DNA of 64,000 nt from Candidatus Gastranaerophilales bacterium (GCA_944325605.1 CALVAX010000001.1:62001-126000); one strand, 5' to 3'. Positions 7,883-16,884 are shown, counted from the stretch's first letter. Program-made: numbers and translations. Notes: generated by a model not told the origin, from the sequence alone.

Positions 7883-8275
7883 ATGCAAATTTCTTTTAAT
7901 ACTTATAAACCTTTTGTATATCAAAATAAAGTAAATAATAATCAACAAAAACATAACACACAGCCGCATTTTACATCCGGCTACGGCGCAGATGACTGGG
8001 GTTTTGTAGACACGTCCGAGCTTGAAAATTGCAGCGAAACCGAAAGATGGATAAACATTGGAAAAGCCATTAAACAAATGACTTATGACGCATATATAGA
8101 AGCTCACGGCGGAAGGAACAAACAAAAAGAACTTCTCTACTCTCCGGAAGAATGCGAAAAAGCAAGAGAATCTTTTTACGAAGGCACTCCGCTTGAAGGC
8201 GTAGACACTTCCAACAGAGTTCCGAAAGACGACCCTTATAAATTTGTTTTTGACCCGTATGATTATGATGACTAA
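7883..8275 (+). CDS. Small acidic protein, unknown function
   Basis: This 130-residue soluble protein begins with an Asn/Gln-rich stretch (MQISFNTYKPFVYQNK) and ends in an Asp/Tyr-rich tail (DPYKFVFDPYDYDD). I recognise no domain. The start has ribosome site GAGGTG 3 nt upstream, and a possible promoter (TTGACA 7782-7787, 17 nt, TAAATT) lies before it. Similar N-termini recur in this window (for example 14592), which suggests a lineage-specific style. A small RNA candidate on the other strand could pair with its ribosome site. Confidence 0.65.
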   Translation: MQISFNTYKPFVYQNKVNNNQQKHNTQPHFTSGYGADDWGFVDTSELENCSETERWINIGKAIKQMTYDAYIEAHGGRNKQKELLYSPEECEKARESFYEGTPLEGVDTSNRVPKDDPYKFVFDPYDYDD

Positions 8276-8355
8276 GTATTTTATCGCTTATCCGGCGGAA
8301 GATATGTATTTTTCATGGTATAATTTTATCAATGACAAATACAAAGGGATAAGAA

Positions 8356-9777
8356 ATGTTTGACAGTTTAAGCGAAAAATTACAAAACATTATACGCGGC
8401 ACAAGAGGCAAGGAACTTACGCAGGAAAATATGCATGATGCCCTCAGGGAAATTCGTCGTGCTCTTCTTGATGCCGATGTAAACTTAAGAGTTGTTAAAT
8501 CCTTTATCTCAAAAATTCGTGATAAAGCAGAAGGTGAAAATGTTATACAAGGGGTTGATCCTTCGCAGCAGCTTGTAAAAATCGTACACGATGAACTTAT
8601 TGAACTTCTCGGCAAAGAAAAAAATCCGCTCATTTTAAATGAAAATCCGTCGCTGATTATGATGCTGGGGCTTCAGGGTTCAGGGAAAACAACATCAAGT
8701 GCAAAACTGGCCGTAAAACTGAAGAAAGAAGGCAAAAAACCGCTTCTTGTTGCCTGTGATGTTTACAGACCTGCCGCAATCTCGCAGCTTCAGACTCTAG
8801 GGAAAGAAATAGAAGTTGAGGTTTTCACAATTCCTGAGTCAAAAGATGTTAAAGACATAGTTGACAAGGCTATAGAACACGCAAAAGCCAACGGTTATAA
8901 CGTTCTTATCCTTGATACGGCAGGAAGGCTGCAGATTGATACGGACATGATGGCAGAGCTTCTTCTGATAGACAGAATTTTCCACCCGTCGGAAAAACTT
9001 CTTGTAATAGACGCAATGACAGGTCAGGAGGCAGTAAATGTTGCTGAAAACTTTGACGCACAAATCGGGCTTACCGGACTTGTATTGACAAAACTTGACG
9101 GTGACAGCAGAGGCGGTGCCGCATTAAGCGTTGCTTACTGCACAGGCAAACCGATAAAACTTACGGGAACCGGCGAAAAGCTTCATGCACTGGAAGATTT
9201 TTATCCGGAGAGAATGGCTACAAGAATTCTCGGTATGGGCGATATCGTAACCCTTGTTGAAAGAGCGCAGGAAGTCTTTGACGAAAAACAGGCAAAAGAA
9301 CTTGAAGCGAAAATGGCTAAAGCCGAATTTTCGTTCAATGATTTTTTGAACATGCAAAAACAGATGAAAATGTTCGGTTCGGTCGGCAATCTTCTCGGAA
9401 TGATTCCGGGGCTGAACATAAGTAAAGACGACAGAGATTTAATTTCCCATGAAGGCGAAAAACAATTCAAAAGGATTGAAGTTTTTATACAGAGTATGAC
9501 GCCGGAAGAACGCAACAAACCCGATCTTCTGGACACCAGCCGCAAAAAGAGAATTGCAAAAGGCTGCGGAATGGAGCTTGCAGAAATCAACACTTACGTA
9601 AAACAATTTGAACAAATGCGTATGATGATGAAAGGTTTGCACGATATGAAAGGCATGTTCGGCAAAATGGGGATGCCTAATATGAAAACTCCGGGAGGCA
9701 TGCCGGGCGGATTGAATCCTAAAATGGGCAAACACGCAATGAACAAAGCCTTAAAAATGATGCGCAAGTTCAAATAA
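8356..9777 (+). CDS. ffh: Signal recognition particle protein Ffh
   Basis: This 473-residue SRP54 GTPase binds signal sequences of nascent membrane proteins together with 4.5S RNA and docks with FtsY. The helical N domain is residues 1-90. The G domain has P-loop GLQGSGKTT (about residue 104), DTAGRL and TKLDGD, and the Met-rich M domain ends MMKGLHDMKGMFGKMG and MNKALKMMRKFK. The length is normal for the family. The ribosome site AAAGGGAT precedes the ATG, with a TATAAT about 40 nt upstream. No SRP RNA gene was noticed nearby. Confidence 0.97.
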   Translation: MFDSLSEKLQNIIRGTRGKELTQENMHDALREIRRALLDADVNLRVVKSFISKIRDKAEGENVIQGVDPSQQLVKIVHDELIELLGKEKNPLILNENPSLIMMLGLQGSGKTTSSAKLAVKLKKEGKKPLLVACDVYRPAAISQLQTLGKEIEVEVFTIPESKDVKDIVDKAIEHAKANGYNVLILDTAGRLQIDTDMMAELLLIDRIFHPSEKLLVIDAMTGQEAVNVAENFDAQIGLTGLVLTKLDGDSRGGAALSVAYCTGKPIKLTGTGEKLHALEDFYPERMATRILGMGDIVTLVERAQEVFDEKQAKELEAKMAKAEFSFNDFLNMQKQMKMFGSVGNLLGMIPGLNISKDDRDLISHEGEKQFKRIEVFIQSMTPEERNKPDLLDTSRKKRIAKGCGMELAEINTYVKQFEQMRMMMKGLHDMKGMFGKMGMPNMKTPGGMPGGLNPKMGKHAMNKALKMMRKFK

Positions 9778-9897
9778 TTGTTACAACACCTCGTAAGAAA
9801 TTGTATGTGATATGGCCAAAGGCCAGGGTTAAAACCAATAACGGAGAACATGAACCGAAACAACCCGCCGACCATAACGGAGTAAGCAATCATTGTT

Positions 9898-9966
9898 CCG
9901 TTTCAAAACATCAGAGCAAGTGCTGTTTGAGTGCAAAGCACGAGTTCACTTGCTTAATTGAAACGG
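9898..9966. repeat. Long imperfect palindrome (nested inverted repeats)
   Basis: CCGTTTCAA (9898-9906) pairs with TTGAAACGG (9958-9966), and nested inside GCAAGTG (9916-9922) pairs with CACTTGC (9947-9953). The 331-nt space between ffh and metG has no gene. This cruciform-like repeat and the adjacent GTAC palindrome look like remains of small repeat elements rather than a terminator, since no T-run follows. Confidence 0.5.
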
Positions 9967-10010
9967 TTACAAATGATTAGCGAGCGCAGTGCAGGTCGGG
10001 AGCTTCTTTG

Positions 10011-10038
10011 GTACTTTCTTGTCGGCACAAGAAAGTAC
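10011..10038. repeat. GTAC-type palindromic repeat, copy 1
   Basis: GTACTTTCTTGT (10011-10022) and ACAAGAAAGTAC (10027-10038) are perfect 12-bp inverted arms. The same unit with similar left flank (GATTAG..GAGCTTCTTTG) recurs at 41527-41556, so it is a dispersed repeat family. Confidence 0.7.
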
Positions 10039-10108
10039 AGATTAAAAAGCATATCCGATCCGCATTACAAAACAGATTTTCACCCACATCTGAATTTCAA
10101 TATTTTCA

Positions 10109-11692
10109 TTACTTTTTACTTTTATCAGCAAGCTCGCTGTCCATTCTCAAGAATACAGGCTTGATATCCTCTTTGGAAATCAATTTGCCGGTTTTAAGGT
10201 TTTTGGTACCGAGTTTGTCAAGGTTGACGGATTTTAGATCAAAAGACAGCTGAGAAGCCATTCTTTGCGCAATATTCGGACAGTACGGATAAATCAAAGC
10301 CGAAACAACGCACATAATTTCAAGAACAGTTGTCAAAACCTGACCGCACTCAGTCATTTTTTCTTCTTTAGCAAGTGTCCACGGCGCATTGTCCGTTACA
10401 TATTTGTTCGTCATATCGACGAGCTGTGTAATCTCATTGCCTGCTTCAGCGATTTCAAACCTGTCAAAGTGGCTTTTTACAAGGTCGATTTTATTTTTAG
10501 CAGTCTGCAAAAGGCTTCTGGAGCCTGACACAACCTCATTTTCCATAACATCAAATTCAGGCTTAATTTCGCCGTCAAAGTATTTAACAAGCATTGAAAG
10601 CGTGCGGTTTAAAAGGTTGCCCATAGAGTTGGCAAGATGAGCGTTCACTTTTTCTTTAAAATCATCATCCGAGTAGTTGCCGTCTTTTCCGCATGGCGCA
10701 GAAACAGCCATGTAATAGCGGAAAGGATCCGGAATATCCAGCTCAAAATTCTTTAATACATCGGTCGGTGCAATAACATTTCCGAGAGATTTTGACATTT
10801 TGCTCTCGTCAATCGTAATCCAGCCGTGTGCAAAAATATGCTTCGGAAGCGGAATATCAAGCGCCATAAGAAATGCAGGCCAGTAAATGCTGTGGAATTT
10901 CAGAATATCTTTTCCGATAACCTGAACATCTGCAGGCCAGTATTTTTTGAATTTTTCAGAAGGATTTTCGGTATCATACCCGAGAGCCGTAATATAGTTT
11001 GAAAGCGCATCAATCCAGACATAAATTGTCTGATCTGAATCGCCGAGAACATCAATTGCCCATTGAACATTGTCCCTTGAGCGTGAAACCGAGATGTCCT
11101 GAATATCCTCAAGCTGGTTCAAAACTTCATTTGCTCTGAACTGCGGGATAATAAAATCAGGATGTTCTTTAATATATTTGATAAGTGCATCTTTGTATTT
11201 TGTAAGTCTGAAGAAATAGTTTTCTTCACTGACAATTTCGGGTTTTTTAAGGTGGTTCGGACAAAGCCCGTCTTCTGTCAAATCTTTTTCGCTCAAAAAG
11301 CTTTCGCATCCGGAACAGTACAAACCTTCATATTTATGCTTGTAAATGTCCCCCTGCTCAAGGAGTTTGTTAAATATTTTCTGAACAATAGCCTCATGAT
11401 CATCATCCGTTGTTCGTATAAACCTTGTGTAATCAATATCAAGGGCTTTCCACGCATCTTTAAAAGATTGAGCATTGATATCGCAGAGTTCTTTCGGTGT
11501 AATTCCTTTACCTGCAGCGGTTTTTTGAATTTTAATACCGTGTTCGTCTGTTCCGGTCAGGAAAAACACATCCTCACATCTTTGAGAATAGTGTCTTGCA
11601 ATAATATCCGTCAAAATCTTTTCATATGCATGTCCTATGTGCGGAGCACCGTTCACATAGTCTATTGCCGTTGTTAAATAAAACTTTTCCAT
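10109..11692 (-). CDS. metG: Methionyl-tRNA synthetase
   Basis: This 527-residue class I synthetase charges tRNA-Met with methionine in the cytoplasm. The HIGH motif is in APHIGHAYEKIL near residue 16, the knuckle is CSGCESF with CPNH about 15 residues on, and KMSKSLGNV is near residue 295. It ends after the anticodon-binding helical domain and lacks the C-terminal tRNA-binding (EMAP-like) domain of longer forms, as many bacterial MetG do. The ribosome site is weak. It stands alone, converging on ffh. Confidence 0.96.
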   Translation of the reverse strand: MEKFYLTTAIDYVNGAPHIGHAYEKILTDIIARHYSQRCEDVFFLTGTDEHGIKIQKTAAGKGITPKELCDINAQSFKDAWKALDIDYTRFIRTTDDDHEAIVQKIFNKLLEQGDIYKHKYEGLYCSGCESFLSEKDLTEDGLCPNHLKKPEIVSEENYFFRLTKYKDALIKYIKEHPDFIIPQFRANEVLNQLEDIQDISVSRSRDNVQWAIDVLGDSDQTIYVWIDALSNYITALGYDTENPSEKFKKYWPADVQVIGKDILKFHSIYWPAFLMALDIPLPKHIFAHGWITIDESKMSKSLGNVIAPTDVLKNFELDIPDPFRYYMAVSAPCGKDGNYSDDDFKEKVNAHLANSMGNLLNRTLSMLVKYFDGEIKPEFDVMENEVVSGSRSLLQTAKNKIDLVKSHFDRFEIAEAGNEITQLVDMTNKYVTDNAPWTLAKEEKMTECGQVLTTVLEIMCVVSALIYPYCPNIAQRMASQLSFDLKSVNLDKLGTKNLKTGKLISKEDIKPVFLRMDSELADKSKK

Positions 11693-11880
11693 ATAATAGA
11701 ATTCCCTCTTTTACTCTTAATTTCTTTAAAAAAATTGTAGCATAAAAAACAGATAGGGTATCCTTGATTTCAAAGTAAAAGATAGATGATTTAATATAAA
11801 TTAATAAAACAATATTAGCAGGCAATTTTTTTAAGCAAAAATACTTTATATAAATAAGGTTATGAAATTCAGGTAGAATT

Positions 11881-12237
11881 ATGCTAAATTCAAATTGGGT
11901 TACAAGTGTAGATATGCTGGCAGACGCCGGAATTATAGATTTTGATGCTGCTGCATACATAACAGGCACACCGGCAAGATTTGTCGGAAGGCCGAATTGT
12001 CCGATTTACAATATTCCTCCTCTTGCAATCCAGCCGCCGGCTCAAGACGAATACAAAAGAAAAAGACCTGAATCTATTGTAAAAACACCTTTCTGGAAAA
12101 AGGCCTTGCTCGGTGCACTTGCTTTAACAGGAACAATCTGGGGAATCTCTAAAATCCGTAAAACACCGGCCTTTATAAAATCTATCGGAACTAAAATAAG
12201 CGGTTTCTTTACAAATCTGTTTAAAAAGAAACCATAA
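11881..12237 (+). CDS. Small membrane-anchored protein, unknown function
   Basis: This 118-residue protein has a soluble N-terminus (MLNSNWVTSVDMLADAGIID), a Pro-rich middle (NIPPLAIQPPAQDEYKRKRPE), one membrane helix (KKALLGALALTGTIWGISKI, about residues 75-93) and a basic tail (FFTNLFKKKP). No known domain is recognised. The Lys-rich ends flanking the helix suggest a cytoplasmic N-terminus near the membrane. It is divergent from metG, with only a weak ribosome site. Confidence 0.55.
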   Translation: MLNSNWVTSVDMLADAGIIDFDAAAYITGTPARFVGRPNCPIYNIPPLAIQPPAQDEYKRKRPESIVKTPFWKKALLGALALTGTIWGISKIRKTPAFIKSIGTKISGFFTNLFKKKP

Positions 12238-12271
12238 AATTCTGGACAAGTTTTCAAATCCGTAGTACAGT

Positions 12272-12291
12272 AATATACATAACAGTATATT
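12272..12291. promoter_or_regulatory. Operator-like inverted repeat upstream of the HxlR gene
   Basis: AATATAC (12272-12278) and GTATATT (12285-12291) are perfect 7-bp arms with a 6-nt spacer, 27 nt before the HxlR start. HxlR proteins bind as dimers to such sites, so autoregulation is plausible but inferred. Confidence 0.35.
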
Positions 12292-12317
12292 TTTGTAACT
12301 AAAGGAAAACCAGCATT

Positions 12318-12683
12318 ATGCTTTTGAAAGACCTGCCTAAATGTCCGGTAGAAACTACTTTAAAAATGATTGGCAAGAAGTGGAAAATAATAATATTGAG
12401 AGAACTTCTCTCAGGCACAATGCGCTTTGGAGAACTTAAAAAGGCAGTCAGCGGCATCTCGCAAAAAGTTCTAACGGCAAATTTAAGACAGATGGAAGAA
12501 GACGGACTTGTTACACGCAAATTTTTCAATGAAGTTCCGCCAAGAGTTGACTACACTCTGACTGACGTCGGATACAGCCTTGCCTCGGTGCTGGACGCAA
12601 TGGCTGACTGGGGAGAAGGCTACCGACAATTCTTAAAACTGCTTGAAAAACAAAATAAAAAAGCGTCAGCACTAAAAGATTGA
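12318..12683 (+). CDS. HxlR-family winged-helix transcriptional regulator
   Basis: This 121-residue protein has the HxlR/DUF24 signature: a Cys near the N-terminus (PKCPVETTLKMIGKKWKIII), then RELLSGTMRFGELKKAVSG and the wing GLVTRKFFNEVPPRVDYTL. Family members sense electrophiles, oxidants or metabolites, often through that N-terminal Cys (KCPVE here). The ribosome site AAAGG is upstream. It is followed after 63 nt by a DtxR-type regulator on the same strand. Confidence 0.92.
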   Translation: MLLKDLPKCPVETTLKMIGKKWKIIILRELLSGTMRFGELKKAVSGISQKVLTANLRQMEEDGLVTRKFFNEVPPRVDYTLTDVGYSLASVLDAMADWGEGYRQFLKLLEKQNKKASALKD

Positions 12684-12746
12684 TTAAATTTTTAAAATAT
12701 TCTATAATAAAGTTTCATTTTAGGTCTAAATCAGAAAGGCGGAAAT

Positions 12747-13178
12747 ATGACAGAAAAACTTTCCAGAAGCCAGGAAGATTATCTGGAAGAAATTTACAAT
12801 CAGGTTGTAAAAAACGGCTACGCAAAAGTTACTGAAATTTCAAACTCACTGAACGTCAAAAAAGCTTCTGTCACCGGCGCCCTGAACACTTTATCCGCCA
12901 AAAAACTGATAAATTACGAACCATATTCAAAAATTACACTTACAAAAACCGGTGAGGATTTTGCAAGAACAATTCACGAAAAACACGAAAACCTGAGGGA
13001 ATTTTTTGAGAATGTTCTCGGGCTTTCTAAAGACGAAGCCTCTGAAAATGCCTGCCGGATGGAACATATTGTAAGCGAAAACTTTTTCACAAACTTTGTT
13101 AAATTTTCTGATTTCATAAGGGATTACAGCAAACAAAATCCTGATTTTATAAGACAATACAAGAAAATGATTAAATAA
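12747..13178 (+). CDS. DtxR/MntR-family metal-dependent repressor
   Basis: This 143-residue protein has an N-terminal winged helix (LSRSQEDYLEEIYNQV, then VTEISNSLNVKKASVTGAL) and the DtxR metal-binding/dimerisation domain with metal-ligand-like residues (EHIVSENFF, Cys in ENACRMEHI). It lacks the C-terminal SH3-like domain, as MntR does. Such proteins sense Mn(II) or Fe(II) and repress metal uptake genes. The next gene downstream has a DtxR-like palindrome in its promoter and a His-rich segment, which suggests a shared metal theme. The ribosome site AAAGGCGG is good. Confidence 0.88.
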   Translation: MTEKLSRSQEDYLEEIYNQVVKNGYAKVTEISNSLNVKKASVTGALNTLSAKKLINYEPYSKITLTKTGEDFARTIHEKHENLREFFENVLGLSKDEASENACRMEHIVSENFFTNFVKFSDFIRDYSKQNPDFIRQYKKMIK

Positions 13179-13202
13179 TCGCAGGTTAGAAAAAGAGGGG
13201 CT

Positions 13203-13354
13203 TATATAGCAAATTCCACAAATATTATAAGAAAGCACGTCATTCTGAAGGAGCGAAGCGACTGAAGAATCCACTTGCGTTTTTTATTGAGATTCTTCGG
13301 CTAAAGCCTCAGGATGACATAGTTTTGAAAAGTTTTAGTGTAAATTTCTATATA
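13203..13354. mobile_element. MITE-like repeat, copy 1 (152 bp)
   Basis: It begins TATATAGCAAATTCC (13203-13217) and ends with a degenerate inverse (TAAATTTCTATATA, 13341-13354). Inside is an imperfect palindrome of the form GTCATTCTGA...TCAGGATGAC with GATTCTTCGG. It encodes no protein. A better preserved copy is at 52387-52560, with partial copies near 41000 and 41600. Confidence 0.6.
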
Positions 13355-13373
13355 TGTTCCTCAAAAAGAGGGG

Positions 13374-13425
13374 TTGACAGGAAAATTTGTTTATAATATT
13401 GTTAGTCTTGCCTAACAATATTATA
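13374..13425 (+). promoter_or_regulatory. Promoter overlapped by a 14-bp perfect palindromic operator
   Basis: The -35 TTGACA (13374-13379) is followed after 17 nt by TATTGT (13397-13402). The -10 lies within the perfect inverted repeat TATAATATTGTTAG (13392-13405) and CTAACAATATTATA (13412-13425), spacer 6 nt. The inner part TTAG...CTAA resembles DtxR-type boxes. The DtxR-like gene is 200 bp upstream, so it is the likely ligand of this site; that is inference. Confidence 0.65.
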
Positions 13426-13435
13426 AAATATACTT

Positions 13436-14509
13436 ATGAAACTCCAAACTATCGCAAAATACATTGACCAGCCCGCAGTTATCTCTAAACTGCACTCACT
13501 AATGCCTGCAGCACTTACCCTGACAGGCGCAGGCGTGTGGGGATATGAAACCTTTCATCATCCTCACCGTCATACCGGCAGCAGGCGCAGCAACACCAAC
13601 CACCATCACAGCAAAACGCAAAACGCCCTCAAAAATGCCATCACAATCGCAAGTGCGGCAGGTTCTGCTTATATTGGCGCAAAAGGCTTAAAAATCGGCG
13701 GAAAAAGAATATTTAAAGGCTTAATTGACAGTCCGAATCCAAAAGAAGTTCTCAAAAAACAATCAAATACCATCGACAAATTCTTATCCGCCAAACTAAC
13801 AGATGACAAAACTCTGATAAAAACACTGGAAAATTTCAAAGACCGGCCTTTTACGCTCAAAGCAATCGAAACTCTTACCCAGCGCCTGCCTAAGGATAAA
13901 ACATCAAAACAGTTTTTGTCGGAAATTCTTCCGGAACCGGAAAATCTGAACTCAAAAGAAATTTTTCAGGAGATTAAGCGTCTTTCGCTTATCGGGCTTA
14001 TACCGGTCATAGGCGGGGTTGCAGGAGGAATCGGTGCTGATATAATGACCGGCACGCAAAGCAGGAAAAAGACAGCAAACAAAGTAAAAGAAGGGGTATA
14101 CCAGTATCTTGCAAACATATTTCTATGTAATGCCGGTGCCGGAGCGGCACTTTTTGCAGGCGAACAGCTTGCCAAAGCCAAATTGATAAATCCTCTGACA
14201 CCTCTTAAAAAACTCGGTGTAATCTTTGGGGGGATTACGGCCGCAGGAATTATCGGCGGAAGCATAATTGCAAACTACATATCGAAAAAATGCGTAGACC
14301 CGCTTTTCGGCAAGAAATACAGCAAAAATGAAGGGATTTACAGCGAGAGGAAACCCGAACCGCTTGACATTGCGCTTCATGCAGATGACATCGCAACAGC
14401 CGGGATTCTCTCAGGCTTCAAATGGATAGAACCGGCATTGCCGGTTATGTATTTCATCTCGGGATATCGAGCCGGTATCGGGTATCGTAATAATTCTAAA
14501 GATAAATAG
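13436..14509 (+). CDS. His-rich membrane protein, probably metal-linked
   Basis: This 357-residue protein has a His cluster at about residues 35-60 (ETFHHPHRHTG, then NTNHHHSKTQ) typical of metal-binding loops. Glycine-rich hydrophobic helices are near 64-84, 180-205, 225-245 and 260-285 (LIPVIGGVAGGIGADIM, IFGGITAAGIIGGSIIANYI). I do not recognise the family. No ribosome site is visible; the ATG is about 10 nt after a palindromic operator. With the DtxR regulator upstream, a role in metal uptake, storage or export is a fair guess. Confidence 0.6.
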   Translation: MKLQTIAKYIDQPAVISKLHSLMPAALTLTGAGVWGYETFHHPHRHTGSRRSNTNHHHSKTQNALKNAITIASAAGSAYIGAKGLKIGGKRIFKGLIDSPNPKEVLKKQSNTIDKFLSAKLTDDKTLIKTLENFKDRPFTLKAIETLTQRLPKDKTSKQFLSEILPEPENLNSKEIFQEIKRLSLIGLIPVIGGVAGGIGADIMTGTQSRKKTANKVKEGVYQYLANIFLCNAGAGAALFAGEQLAKAKLINPLTPLKKLGVIFGGITAAGIIGGSIIANYISKKCVDPLFGKKYSKNEGIYSERKPEPLDIALHADDIATAGILSGFKWIEPALPVMYFISGYRAGIGYRNNSKDK

Positions 14510-14591
14510 CAAAAAATATATTTTTGATGTTTAATATTTTCGTACCCCGAAAGTGCAGACTAATCTGCCAAAATTGACTAAGGAGAAGAAA

Positions 14592-15269
14592 ATGCAGATA
14601 CAATCAATCAATACAAATACCCCGAACTTTCAGGCAAACCGCTTAAGAACAGCAGTAAGACTTGCAAAAGCAGCAAATCAGCCAAATACTTCCATAGATA
14701 TCTATTCAATCAACAGCTCTGACAGCGAGTTTATTAACAAACTGCTCATGAAAATTGACCTTAAGAATAGGAAAGACAGCCACGGATTGAAAGAAAAAGA
14801 AAACGTAAACGATACAATCCGCAATGTTATGAATAAAGCACTAAAACTTAATGAAAACTCCTCAGACGGTGTATATATAGCAGTCAAAAACGGCAAACAC
14901 ATTACAGGATTACTCGACTACACAAACGGCGGTATTCCATTGTTAAAGAATCTCGTTGTGTGGCGCGGAAATAAAGAAAACGACAGCCGTATGAATTTGT
15001 TTATGCAATTTTTAAAAGGCATCGGCAAAAAAAGCAAAACTGATGTTGTAACTTATGCCGAAACCGGAACAAAAGGCAGCGAATGGCTGTTAGAACAAGG
15101 ATTTACGATACCTAACCAGAACCGGTTTGCAAGACAAAGATTTGTTATGACAAAGAAAGATGTCAGAACAAATCTCAACAAATTTGAAAATTACATTGAA
15201 AACAACTCTGAAACTACACTCACAGACAAAGTTCAAAAAGATGTCAGATTGACCAATCTTGATTTATAG
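14592..15269 (+). CDS. Protein of unknown function, possible GNAT-like fold
   Basis: This is a 225-residue soluble protein. The start at 14592 is preferred over one 39 nt upstream because AGGAG sits 6 nt before it and the product then begins MQIQSINTNTPNFQANRL, like other small proteins here. The middle (YIAVKNGKHITGLLDYTNG, LLKNLVVWRGNKENDSR) and the end of the fold (EWLLEQGFTIPNQNRF) recall acetyltransferase beta-strand patterns, including the late 'EQGF' turn. I see no clear acetyl-CoA loop, so the enzyme call is tentative. The gene lies 32 nt before the nitrilase-family gene. Confidence 0.55.
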   Translation: MQIQSINTNTPNFQANRLRTAVRLAKAANQPNTSIDIYSINSSDSEFINKLLMKIDLKNRKDSHGLKEKENVNDTIRNVMNKALKLNENSSDGVYIAVKNGKHITGLLDYTNGGIPLLKNLVVWRGNKENDSRMNLFMQFLKGIGKKSKTDVVTYAETGTKGSEWLLEQGFTIPNQNRFARQRFVMTKKDVRTNLNKFENYIENNSETTLTDKVQKDVRLTNLDL

Positions 15270-15301
15270 ATTAATATCTACATAACAAGGAGGCTTAACC
15301 A

Positions 15302-16111
15302 ATGGCTGGAATTTTAAATATTCAGATGAATCCAGTTTCAGGCGACAAAGAAAAAAATCTTGAAACAGCAAAATATTATATCGAAAAATATTCTGATAAA
15401 AAGCCGGATCTGGTTGTGCTTCCTGAATTTTTCAGCACCGGCGTGGATCATAATTCAATGGTTAACAGACCTGAAGATAAGAACGGCGGAATTGTTGTTA
15501 AATATCTGTCTGACATTGCTCAAAAATTCAACACAAACATTGTCTGCGGAAGTGTAATTGAAAAAGAAAACGACAAATTATATAACACAGCATTCGTTGT
15601 TGACAGAACAGGGAAAATCGTCGGAAAATACCGGAAAATTCACCTGTTTCAATTTTTCGGAGGAAACGAGAACAGCTACACAACACCAGGAAACCTTCCG
15701 CCGCTTGTTGTTGAACTTGATTTTGCAAAGGTCGGAGTCAGCGTATGTTTTGATATAAAATACCCTATGCTTTATAAAACTCTGATAAAAATGGGGGCTG
15801 AAATTATTGTTTCGCCGAGCGCATGGATAAAATTAAAATCACTTTCAACAAAAGAAAAAGAAAATGCCGCACTCTGCTGGAAAAGCTTAAACATTACACG
15901 GGCCGCAGAAAATCTGGTTTATTTTGTTACATCAAACCTTGCCGGAAACATAAATTCCTCACTTTATTCCGTGGGCAATTCCATGATTACAAACCCGCTC
16001 GGAGTTGTTGAATCAATGCAGGGGAATGAAGAAAACGCAGACTTTAGAGAAATCGACCTGAAACTTGTCAGAGAACTCAAACAAACCGTTCCGGTTGCTT
16101 TTATTGATTAA
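15302..16111 (+). CDS. Carbon-nitrogen hydrolase (nitrilase superfamily)
   Basis: This 269-residue amidase-type enzyme hydrolyses non-peptide C-N bonds. The catalytic triad is visible: Glu in LVVLPEFFSTG (about residue 42), Lys in KYRKIHLFQFF (about 112) and Cys in VGVSVCFDIKYP (about 146). The length fits single-domain family members such as omega-amidase or N-carbamoylputrescine amidase; the substrate cannot be told from the sequence. A strong ribosome site (AAGGAGG) precedes it. Its stop overlaps the convergent PH-domain gene by 4 nt. Confidence 0.88.
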   Translation: MAGILNIQMNPVSGDKEKNLETAKYYIEKYSDKKPDLVVLPEFFSTGVDHNSMVNRPEDKNGGIVVKYLSDIAQKFNTNIVCGSVIEKENDKLYNTAFVVDRTGKIVGKYRKIHLFQFFGGNENSYTTPGNLPPLVVELDFAKVGVSVCFDIKYPMLYKTLIKMGAEIIVSPSAWIKLKSLSTKEKENAALCWKSLNITRAAENLVYFVTSNLAGNINSSLYSVGNSMITNPLGVVESMQGNEENADFREIDLKLVRELKQTVPVAFID

Positions 16112-16806
16112 TCCGCCTGTATGGCATCATCTTGTTTAAAATATTCTTCAATATAGGCTTTTGGATTGCGCAGAATAAACTCGACATCTTCAGGCTCCTG
16201 AATGTATCTGTAAACAATTTCTTTATCGGAGTTTTCTTTTTCAATAATCAAATGTCCGTAGTTTGCAAACCGCCCGAGAAAACTTCTTCTGATTCTGACT
16301 AAGTGAATTTTTCCGAAAGGAACACAGATATCTTCAACATTAAATACGCCCTGTCTGATATGGAGGCTCTGGGTTGTAATAACGCTTCTGTCCGAAAAAT
16401 ATCTTAAAACAGGATAAACAATCGGCAGCAAAACAATTAGAGCTATTATAAACCCCAACAAACTCGGGATATTTACGTAAAAAATCCAGAAATACGCAAT
16501 GAATATCGGAGAAAATACACATGGCCAGAAAAGAGCCATATAATGTTTTTTAATCTCATAAACAACAATTTCTTCGTCTTCATTCACCGGCGGCAAAACA
16601 TCTTTTTTCGGAACAGACTCTGCTTCTGTATTAATATTAACTTCTCTGAAATCTCCAAAAATTTGTCTTTCAACAGGAGTATTTTCATTATAAACAGCGG
16701 CAGGCTCACGATAAATATCAACTCTGTCATCCCGCAGATCATATCCGCAAAACTTACAAAAATTATCGCCATCATTAACTTTTTTCCCGCAGTTTGGACA
16801 GAACAT
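16108..16806 (-). CDS. Zinc-ribbon and bacterial PH-domain membrane protein
   Basis: This is a 232-residue protein. The start at 16806 has AAAGGATT upstream and gives MFCPNCGKKVNDGDNF, a double-CxxC zinc ribbon (CPNC, CKFC). After a linker come two membrane helices (about residues 90-130: ALFWPCVFSPIFIAYFWIF, LLGFIIALIVLLPIVYPVL) and a bPH_2 (YdbT-like) domain with ITTQSLHIRQGVFN and VPFGKIHLVRIRRSFLG. The zinc-ribbon plus PH layout is known in uncharacterised membrane proteins. It overlaps the nitrilase gene tail to tail. Confidence 0.85.
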   Translation of the reverse strand: MFCPNCGKKVNDGDNFCKFCGYDLRDDRVDIYREPAAVYNENTPVERQIFGDFREVNINTEAESVPKKDVLPPVNEDEEIVVYEIKKHYMALFWPCVFSPIFIAYFWIFYVNIPSLLGFIIALIVLLPIVYPVLRYFSDRSVITTQSLHIRQGVFNVEDICVPFGKIHLVRIRRSFLGRFANYGHLIIEKENSDKEIVYRYIQEPEDVEFILRNPKAYIEEYFKQDDAIQAD

Positions 16807-16884
16807 ATTTATAATCCTTTTTTTCAAAATTATTTTATCATATAATATAACTACGGTCAATCAGGACAGCAAAAAGGCAGAAAT

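Noticed and set aside
8279-8355. SRP RNA gene next to ffh
   Set aside because: No GGAA-tetraloop hairpin with the conserved internal loops was seen near ffh.
9958-10253. Open frames between ffh and metG
   Set aside because: They run through palindromic repeats and the antisense of metG, lack ribosome sites and have no protein-like composition.
11693-11880. T-box or other riboswitch upstream of metG
   Set aside because: No T-box sequence, specifier stem or antiterminator pair could be found; the leader is AT-rich and weakly structured.
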